DNA of 11,477 nucleotides from Methanoregulaceae archaeon (lineage in GTDB: Archaea > Halobacteriota > Methanomicrobia > Methanomicrobiales > Methanospirillaceae): the NCBI GenBank assembly GCA_019695435.1, contig JACTVF010000052.1, positions 1-11,477 of the forward strand. Reading direction: 5' to 3'. Numbering within the stretch: position 1 is the stretch's first letter; every line of letters begins with the position of its first letter. Shown here in pieces: positions 6,787-11,477 of this stretch. A program made the position numbers and the translations under genes. The notes below the pieces were generated by a model. The model saw only the letters and a list, made by a program, of their open reading frames with translations, ran no database searches and was not told the origin of the DNA.

Positions 6787-7509
6787 TCACGGTCGTCCCT
6801 GCTTTTCCCGGTATTCCTTCACCTTCATACTCGCCCGGAGCAGGCTGTCAAATGTCCCGGCATCGCTCCAGAATCCAGACAACAGGGAAAACGTCATGGC
6901 AGCGTTCCGGATGTAGGCATTGTTGACATCCGTGATCTCCAGTTCGCCGCGCCCGGACGGTTTTAGATCCCTGATAATCCGGAACACATCGGAATCGTAG
7001 ATATAGAGACCGGTGACTGCGAGATTGGTTTTTGGATGTTGCGGTTTTTCCACGATACCGACAATACGATCTCCAGCAACTTCAGCAACCCCGAACCGCT
7101 GGGCATCGCTCACTTCTTTGAGAAAGATCCGTGCACCGGATTTAAACGACTGAACGGCATCTTTGACAGAATCTTCAAAAATATTGTCCCCGAGGATTAC
7201 CGTAACAGCGTCGTCACCGGCCCAGCGTTGGGCAAGCCCGAGGGCCTGTGCGATTCCCCCGGCGCCATCCTGTATCTCGTACGACAACCGTACACCCAGT
7301 TCCGATCCGGACCCGAGAAGTTCAAGAAAATGCCCCACATGACCCCGGCCGGAGACAATCATGATATCGTCAATGCCGGCATTGATCAACGTGTTCAGTG
7401 GGTAGCAGATCATCGGCTTGTCATAGACGGGCAGAAGATGTTTATTGGTGATTTTCGTGAGCGGGAAAAGCCGTGAGCCGGTTCCTCCTGCAAGAATTAT
7501 TCCTTTCAT
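6787..7509 (-). CDS. rfbA: Glucose-1-phosphate thymidylyltransferase, short form
   Basis: It catalyses glucose-1-phosphate plus dTTP to dTDP-glucose and pyrophosphate, the first step of dTDP-rhamnose synthesis. The nucleotide loop LAGGTGSRLFPLT is at residues 6-18, the following lysine is in NKHLLPVYDKPM (22-33), GDN is at 107-109, VEKP at 153-156, and WSDAGTF at 214-220 supplies the second metal-binding Asp. At 240 residues it is shorter than the enterobacterial enzyme (about 290) and lacks most of the C-terminal segment involved in allosteric control, as many archaeal and other short-form homologues do. Its ATG overlaps the rfbD stop as ATGA, indicating coupling. All visible catalytic motifs are intact. 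A related nucleotidyltransferase with a different sugar preference cannot be excluded by sequence alone, but the neighbours support rhamnose. Confidence 0.92.
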   Translation of the reverse strand: MKGIILAGGTGSRLFPLTKITNKHLLPVYDKPMICYPLNTLINAGIDDIMIVSGRGHVGHFLELLGSGSELGVRLSYEIQDGAGGIAQALGLAQRWAGDDAVTVILGDNIFEDSVKDAVQSFKSGARIFLKEVSDAQRFGVAEVAGDRIVGIVEKPQHPKTNLAVTGLYIYDSDVFRIIRDLKPSGRGELEITDVNNAYIRNAAMTFSLLSGFWSDAGTFDSLLRASMKVKEYREKQGRP

Positions 7510-8321
7510 GCTTCTCTCTCCTTTAAGTATGCGGTTAATGCCTCATTCCAGGAACGCATCGGCGTTGTCTTTGTGTTAACAAGGACGGAATACGCAGGAC
7601 GTTGTGCTCTCCTCGGGTACTCAGCAGTCGAACAGGGAACGACATTTTGGATAATCGCACGCGCAAATTCAAACCATGAACAGACGCCTTCATTCGTGAT
7701 GTGATAAATCCCCGGGTCAAGACCGGCAATCCCGGCAGTCTTCTGCGCGAGATCCGCCGTATAGGTGGGTTTCCCAAACTGGTCGTTTACCACCCGGACT
7801 TCCGGCATCTCCCGCGAGAGCCTGAGCATGGTCTCAACAAAATTCTTCCCGTGCGTCCCAAAGAGCCAGGATGTCCGGATGATCCGGTAATCGTCCATCG
7901 TTTCCCGGATATGTTTCTCGCCAAGCAGTTTTGATTCCCCGTACGCGTTGACGGGGTGGGGAACGTCAATTTCACGGTATGATGTCCGTGTGCCATCAAA
8001 TACGTAATCGGTACTGTAATGGATCAGGCAGGCCCCGGCATCCTTGCATGCACGGGCAAGAGACAAGAGTGCATCACCATTTACCCCAAACGCGACATCC
8101 CGATGGTCCTCGCATCCATCAACATCGGTGTATGCGGCAGCATTGATGACCAGTGCGGGCTTTATATCACGGAGTGCTGCAGTCACTTTTCCTGCATCCG
8201 TGATGTCGAGATCATGTCCCCGGAGCACGGCCCCGGGGAATACGTGCTGGAGATCGTAGCCGAGCATCCCATATGCCCCGAGAATAAGGACCTTTTTTAC
8301 CGGAGTAATGGCCGCCACCAT
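7506..8321 (-). CDS. rfbD: dTDP-4-dehydrorhamnose reductase
   Basis: This short-chain dehydrogenase/reductase uses NAD(P)H for the last step, producing dTDP-L-rhamnose. The dinucleotide-binding loop GAYGMLG is at residues 15-21, NAAAYTDVDGCE at 60-71, STDYVFDG at 103-110, the catalytic YGESK at 127-131, TSWLFG at 150-155, and the family signature RPAYSVL at 241-247. The length of 271 is normal. ATG at 8321 lies inside the end of rfbB, giving a 25-base overlap; GTG immediately after it is an equivalent option. GAAGG sits directly before the ATG, too close to be ideal, so the exact start is uncertain by a few residues. The first seven residues before VKKVLILGA are not conserved in the family. 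Confidence 0.94.
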   Translation of the reverse strand: MVAAITPVKKVLILGAYGMLGYDLQHVFPGAVLRGHDLDITDAGKVTAALRDIKPALVINAAAYTDVDGCEDHRDVAFGVNGDALLSLARACKDAGACLIHYSTDYVFDGTRTSYREIDVPHPVNAYGESKLLGEKHIRETMDDYRIIRTSWLFGTHGKNFVETMLRLSREMPEVRVVNDQFGKPTYTADLAQKTAGIAGLDPGIYHITNEGVCSWFEFARAIIQNVVPCSTAEYPRRAQRPAYSVLVNTKTTPMRSWNEALTAYLKEREA

Positions 8322-9259
8322 CCTTCATGCTGCACATACCACGCCACGGTCTCTTTGAGTGCATCCTCAAATGTCGATTGTGGCTTCCAGCCCATTTTAT
8401 GGATTTTTGTGGAATCCAGGGAATAGCGCCAGTCGTGGCCGGGACGGTCCTTCACAAATTCAATACTGGATGAATCCTTCCCGAGAATTCCGAGGATCTG
8501 GTGCGTGATCTCCAGATTGGTCTTCTCGTTGTCCCCGCCGATATTATAAATTTCCCCGGCGGTACCCTCGTGGAGCACAAAATCGATCGCCCGGCAGTGG
8601 TCCAGCACATATATCCAGTCACGGACGTTTTTCCCTGAACCATACACCGGAACTTTCTTACCCTGAAGAAGATTGGTCACAAAAAAGGGAATCAGTTTTT
8701 CCGGGTACTGGTAGGGGCCGAAATTATTGGTGCAGCGGGTCACAATAACAGGTAAACCATGAGTAATAAAAAATGCCCGTGCGATCAGATCAGATCCCGC
8801 CTTGCTCGCGGAATAGGGACTGGACGGGTTCAGGATATCGGTTTCCTTAAACGAACCGGTTGCCGTGCTTCCATACACTTCATCAGTAGAGATATGGATG
8901 AACCGGGAGATCTTGTGCCGGAGAGCAGCATCCAGCAGCGTTTGGGTCCCACAAACGTTTGTGGTAACAAATGAGGTCGCATCATTGATGGAACGATCCA
9001 CATGGCTCTCTGCGGCAAAGTGGATAACCGCGTCGGGCGCATGGTGAGAAAATGCCAGATCCACGGCATGCGAATCGCGGATATCCCCTTTAACAAACGA
9101 ATAACGGGAATTCTTTTCGAAATCCGCAAGGTTGGCCGGATTACCGGCATAGGTCATATTATCAAAGTTTGTGATAGTACATTCGGGGTGCTCGTCAAGC
9201 ATATACCGGATAAAATTGCTCCCGATGAATCCCAAGCCCCCGGTCGCAAGCAGTTTCAT
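8297..9259 (-). CDS. rfbB: dTDP-glucose 4,6-dehydratase
   Basis: It converts dTDP-glucose to dTDP-4-keto-6-deoxyglucose using tightly bound NAD. The Rossmann motif TGGLGFIG is at residues 6-13, HFAAESHVDRS at 80-90, the catalytic Thr-Asp-Glu in STDEVYG at 124-130, YSASK at 149-153, and NNFGPYQYPEKLIP at 178-191. These are the defining motifs of RmlB. The ATG at 9259 is preferred over the in-frame TTG at 9274: the family begins MKLLATGG, and GGGGAGA lies seven bases before the ATG. The resulting 320 residues fit the usual length. It starts 21 bases after the rfbC stop and is followed with overlap by rfbD, so the gene is inside one operon. Confidence 0.95.
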   Translation of the reverse strand: MKLLATGGLGFIGSNFIRYMLDEHPECTITNFDNMTYAGNPANLADFEKNSRYSFVKGDIRDSHAVDLAFSHHAPDAVIHFAAESHVDRSINDATSFVTTNVCGTQTLLDAALRHKISRFIHISTDEVYGSTATGSFKETDILNPSSPYSASKAGSDLIARAFFITHGLPVIVTRCTNNFGPYQYPEKLIPFFVTNLLQGKKVPVYGSGKNVRDWIYVLDHCRAIDFVLHEGTAGEIYNIGGDNEKTNLEITHQILGILGKDSSSIEFVKDRPGHDWRYSLDSTKIHKMGWKPQSTFEDALKETVAWYVQHEGWWRPLLR

Positions 9260-9280
9260 GGATTGTCTCCCCAAAACAGT

Positions 9281-9757
9281 CTATCCGTGCTTCAGTCCCG
9301 GTGCAAGACCCCAGTCATAGGGAATCTCCGGCGTATCCGGGGGGAGGCGGTATTCATCGGGTTTTTTATAATTGTACGGCAGTGTGGGTAGGCTCAGGAA
9401 ATATGCGGTTTCAGTCCCGATTCCCTTGAATCCATGGTAGACACCGGGAGGGACACTGATAAGAATGGGATTTTTCTCTCCCACAAAGAGTTCCATCAGT
9501 AATTTATATGTTGGGGACTCTTTTCGTGCATCATATAATGCAACTTTCATCATCCCGTGGACACAGGTAAAATTGTCGATCTGTTTTTTGTGATAATGCC
9601 AGGCTTTTACCACACCGGGATATGCCGTGGTAAGGTACACCTGCCCAAATTTTTTAAAAAAGGGATCGTCGCACCGGAGGATCTCCATGAGCCAGCCTCG
9701 CTCATCGGGGATCACCCGCAGGTTTTTTATAACGACTCCCTCAATCGTTTGTCCCAT
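9281..9757 (-). CDS. rfbC: dTDP-4-dehydrorhamnose 3,5-epimerase family cupin, short form
   Basis: The expected reaction is double epimerisation of dTDP-4-keto-6-deoxyglucose to dTDP-4-keto-L-rhamnose. The cupin core reads VVKAWHYHKKQIDNF (49-63), with H54 or H56 likely to be the general base region, then KVALYDARKESPTY (71-84) and SVPPGVYHGF (101-110), close to the RmlC patterns VaVDlRkxSpT and iPxGfAHGF. The segment LPYNYKKPDEYRLPPDTPEIPYDWG (124-150 region) corresponds to the Tyr-containing substrate loop and the nDpxixixW strand. At 158 residues it is shorter than classical RmlC (about 180) and has HYH where the classical enzyme has LHYQ. It belongs to the short epimerase-like group. Its place beside rfbB, D and A supports the function. 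ATG at 9757 has a TATA box about 24 bases upstream and no Shine-Dalgarno, consistent with a leaderless message. Confidence 0.85.
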   Translation of the reverse strand: MGQTIEGVVIKNLRVIPDERGWLMEILRCDDPFFKKFGQVYLTTAYPGVVKAWHYHKKQIDNFTCVHGMMKVALYDARKESPTYKLLMELFVGEKNPILISVPPGVYHGFKGIGTETAYFLSLPTLPYNYKKPDEYRLPPDTPEIPYDWGLAPGLKHG

Positions 9758-9775
9758 ACGATCATATTGGTGATG

Positions 9776-9790
9776 AGGATATAAAAAATC
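9776..9790 (-). promoter_or_regulatory. TATA box for the rfbCBDA-GT2 operon, with overlapping T-tract
   Basis: The minus strand reads GATTTTTTATATCC, centred about 24 bases before the rfbC ATG. In archaea transcription starts some 25 bases after the TATA box, which would place the start at or next to the ATG and make a leaderless mRNA. The run of six T (9783-9788) could also end the upstream GT4 transcript. Confidence 0.5.
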
Positions 9791-9827
9791 TCATTAAAGA
9801 GAATTACCTGATTTTACAGAGCACCGA

Positions 9828-10907
9828 TCAGGGTGATGTCTGATATTTATTGACCAGTGCACGCAGTTTTTCTATAAATTTTCTCTGGTCAAACTCCTGT
9901 GCACGGGCGATACATGCATCATGATATTGTTCATGATTTTTAGAGAGAGACAGCACGGCATCAATAATACTCTTTTCATTTGGCTGTACAAGGATACCGG
10001 TTTCAGGAGTAACGGTCTCACGAAACCCCCCTTCGTTTACCGCGACAACCGGTTTCCCGCTTGCCATCGCTTCAAGTGGTGTAAGCCCGAAATCTTCATC
10101 TATTGCGGTACAGATGAGGCCTTTGCATCGTGCATAATAATCAACAAGCTCTTCTTCCGTAGCCTCGCCGGTCATGGTTACATTTTGTGGTAGATCCCGG
10201 TATATTTTCCGTGCATAATTTTGTGCGTGATCTCCATCTGCATATCCCCCGATAATAATAAGGTTCTCCTCTGTCATTTTTCTGAAACTGTTTATCTGGA
10301 GATCGATACGTTTTTCCGGGTAGAGGCGATTAACAGACAGCCAGAAATTTCCTGCTTTTTTTGTAAGGAAATGTGAGGTATCCACCGGGGGGTAAAGCAC
10401 AATCGAATCACGGTTATAGTATCGCTGTACCCTTGACTGGACCTGCCGTGAGTTTGCAAGAATCTGATCGATCGATCTGACAGATGACCGATCCCATCTT
10501 CTGTGAATAGATGACCACATCCAGAATAAAAGTTGAGATCCGATATTCAATCCTTGGGCATACGTTTCATGCAAATCATAGAATACTCGTGGAGGTGAAT
10601 GGCAGTACCAGATGTTCGGATGGTGACGGTGGGCCGCGTAATGTGCCCAGTTTCCGCTAAAAATAAAAACATCATAATCCCCGGAAAAATTGCAGAAATA
10701 AAATTTCAACGTGGCAGAAATTTGTTTAAATGGTACACATTTGATTGTTTTTCCCAGACTTATGACCCGCACCATGGGATCGATCTTCCGGATCGCATTC
10801 GTATCTGTAGTAATAATATCGGCATCAAGTGCCTTTGCCATTGCTATTACGACTTTCTCTCCCCCACCGATCGCGCCAAAATAATCATGGAATATTGCGA
10901 TTTTCAT
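9828..10907 (-). CDS. Family 4 glycosyltransferase
   Basis: This retaining GT-B glycosyltransferase is likely to act on the same lipid-linked polysaccharide. The N-terminal domain begins MKIAIFHDYFGAIGGGEKV with the Gly-rich loop at 11-16. YCHSPPR is at 101-107, ILANS at 149-153, the donor phosphate-binding region SVNRLYPEKRIDL at 191-203 (R194, K199), and the E-x7-E motif at E271 and E279 in DEDFGLTPLEAMASGKPVVA. From ATG 10907 it is 359 residues, a normal family length. An in-frame ATG at 11009 would add 34 residues with no family similarity, and a TATA-like box at 11021-11031 is too close for that codon to lie in the message. The donor sugar (mannose or rhamnose are possible) cannot be read from the sequence. 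It is separated from rfbC by 70 bases with its own promoter, and is AT-rich (about 40% GC in a 120-base sample). Confidence 0.87.
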   Translation of the reverse strand: MKIAIFHDYFGAIGGGEKVVIAMAKALDADIITTDTNAIRKIDPMVRVISLGKTIKCVPFKQISATLKFYFCNFSGDYDVFIFSGNWAHYAAHRHHPNIWYCHSPPRVFYDLHETYAQGLNIGSQLLFWMWSSIHRRWDRSSVRSIDQILANSRQVQSRVQRYYNRDSIVLYPPVDTSHFLTKKAGNFWLSVNRLYPEKRIDLQINSFRKMTEENLIIIGGYADGDHAQNYARKIYRDLPQNVTMTGEATEEELVDYYARCKGLICTAIDEDFGLTPLEAMASGKPVVAVNEGGFRETVTPETGILVQPNEKSIIDAVLSLSKNHEQYHDACIARAQEFDQRKFIEKLRALVNKYQTSP

Positions 10908-11018
10908 GCATGCCCCAATTTTTAAGTCTCGTTTATCATGGGTTTCAGGGAAGTATTGCTCCCGATCCCGTGAACTGGTAAAATCCGAAGGTATCCAACC
11001 CTCTTTCATCCAGACTCT

Positions 11019-11033
11019 TTTGTAATATACCGT
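11019..11033 (-). promoter_or_regulatory. TATA-like box upstream of the GT4 gene
   Basis: The minus strand reads GGTATATTACA here. Initiation about 25 bases downstream would give a leader of roughly 90 bases before ATG 10907. A second AT-rich candidate lies at 11096-11109 (TATTTTTATG on the minus strand). Confidence 0.3.
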
Positions 11034-11155
11034 TGTTGATGCGCAGGTGCATTAAGAATTTTGGAATGCAAGATCTCTGAACCATTATAGTTGCATCATA
11101 AAAATACCTCCCCCAAAACATCATTGACCCGGATCAGCATGCCGTAACGCTAAAT

Positions 11156-11171
11156 TACCAATATTTATTGT
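11156..11171 (+). promoter_or_regulatory. TATA-like box for the divergent GT2 gene
   Basis: AATATTTATTG lies about 35-40 bases before the ATG at 11201. This position would give a leader of around 10-15 bases, and no good Shine-Dalgarno is seen before the ATG. Confidence 0.4.
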
Positions 11172-11200
11172 CTCACAGAAAAATCCATTAAAGACAACCA

Positions 11201-11477
11201 ATGAATCGTCCCTCCGGAACCGGATACCCGGTCGAAGTCTCCGTTATCCTCCCCGCGCTTGATGAAGAGCAGACCATAGGCGACTGCATCCATAAGATTC
11301 AGTCGGTGTTCCACCAGAATACGATCAGTGGCGAGATCATCGTTGCCGATGCTTCATCAGACAGGACACCGGAGATCGCGGCAGCTCTTGGTGCACGGGT
11401 CATCCGGCCGGAAAAAAGCGGGTACGGCAATGCATATCTTGCCGCATTCAAAGAGGCACAGGGCCGGTATATTATCA
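11201..11477 (+). CDS. Family 2 glycosyltransferase, dolichyl-phosphate glucose/mannose synthase-like; partial at right edge
   Basis: The frame starts at ATG 11201 (MNRPSGTGYPVEVSVILP) and stays open for 92 codons to the window end. Visible motifs are VSVILPALDEEQTIGDCI (residues 13-30), EIIVADASSDRTPEIAAALGARVI (about 45-68), and GYGNAYLAAFKEAQGRYII, which match the nucleotide-binding start of DPG/DPM-synthase-like GT2 enzymes that charge polyprenyl phosphates or act in cell-envelope glycosylation. The DxD motif would come just after the window edge. It is divergent from the GT4 gene, so it is a separate transcription unit. No membrane segments can be judged from this fragment. Confidence 0.85.
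   Translation, partial: MNRPSGTGYPVEVSVILPALDEEQTIGDCIHKIQSVFHQNTISGEIIVADASSDRTPEIAAALGARVIRPEKSGYGNAYLAAFKEAQGRYII

Noticed and set aside
9260..9274. TTG start of rfbB giving 325 residues
   Set aside because: The ATG at 9259 has a clear GGGGAG site and matches the conserved N-terminus of the family.
10908..11009. 34-residue N-terminal extension of the GT4 protein from ATG 11009
   Set aside because: No family similarity. The GT4 fold begins exactly at the ATG at 10907, and the nearest TATA-like box is too close to 11009.
1..11477. tRNA, rRNA, transposase or integrase genes explaining the mosaic composition
   Set aside because: No such gene, terminal inverted repeats or attachment-site duplication was seen on either strand.

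Overview
The window looks like a surface-polysaccharide locus from a methanogenic archaeon, probably of the order Methanomicrobiales (Methanoregula-like). This is an inference. It rests on TATA-type AT-rich boxes instead of bacterial -35/-10 pairs, at least one probable leaderless start, and a left-edge surface protein pairing IPT/TIG repeats with a DUF3494 segment. The polysaccharide genes have bacterial-type ancestry and could also sit in a bacterium.

Layout. The left edge (about 1-875, + strand) holds the 3'-truncated end of an IPT/TIG-repeat surface protein, cut just after a DUF3494 (ice-binding-like) domain begins. At about 873-882 it meets, head-on, a minus-strand gene that has also lost its 3' end. 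From there to about 10907 all genes are on the minus strand, in transcription order: GT4 glycosyltransferase, rfbC, rfbB, rfbD, rfbA, GT2 glycosyltransferase, a 457-base gene-free stretch, then ABC permease (wzm), ABC ATPase with a carbohydrate-binding tail (wzt), and a methyltransferase/kinase-like/coiled-coil protein. At the right edge a divergent + strand GT2 gene (from 11201) runs out of the window.

How the genes fit together. RfbA, B, C and D make dTDP-L-rhamnose. The two glycosyltransferases build a probably rhamnose-containing chain on a lipid carrier at the cytoplasmic face. The last gene carries a SAM-methyltransferase domain, a kinase-like catalytic loop (DxxxxN followed by a second Asp) and a coiled coil. 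That is the domain order of WbdD, the O9a chain terminator and molecular ruler of E. coli. Wzt carries extra beta-rich C-terminal modules that could recognise the capped end, and Wzm/Wzt would export the chain. The window thus appears to encode an ABC-transporter-dependent polysaccharide pathway with terminal capping and chain-length control, in a probable archaeon.

The most important caution is the junction near 873-882. Both genes there are broken, either by a real rearrangement or by an assembly misjoin. The C-terminal remainder of the WbdD-like protein, and any genes beyond it, are missing from this window. Base composition is also mosaic: hand-counted 120-base samples give about 42% GC in the methyltransferase and the Wzt tail, 58% in the Wzt ATPase, 51% in rfbA and 40% in the GT4 gene.
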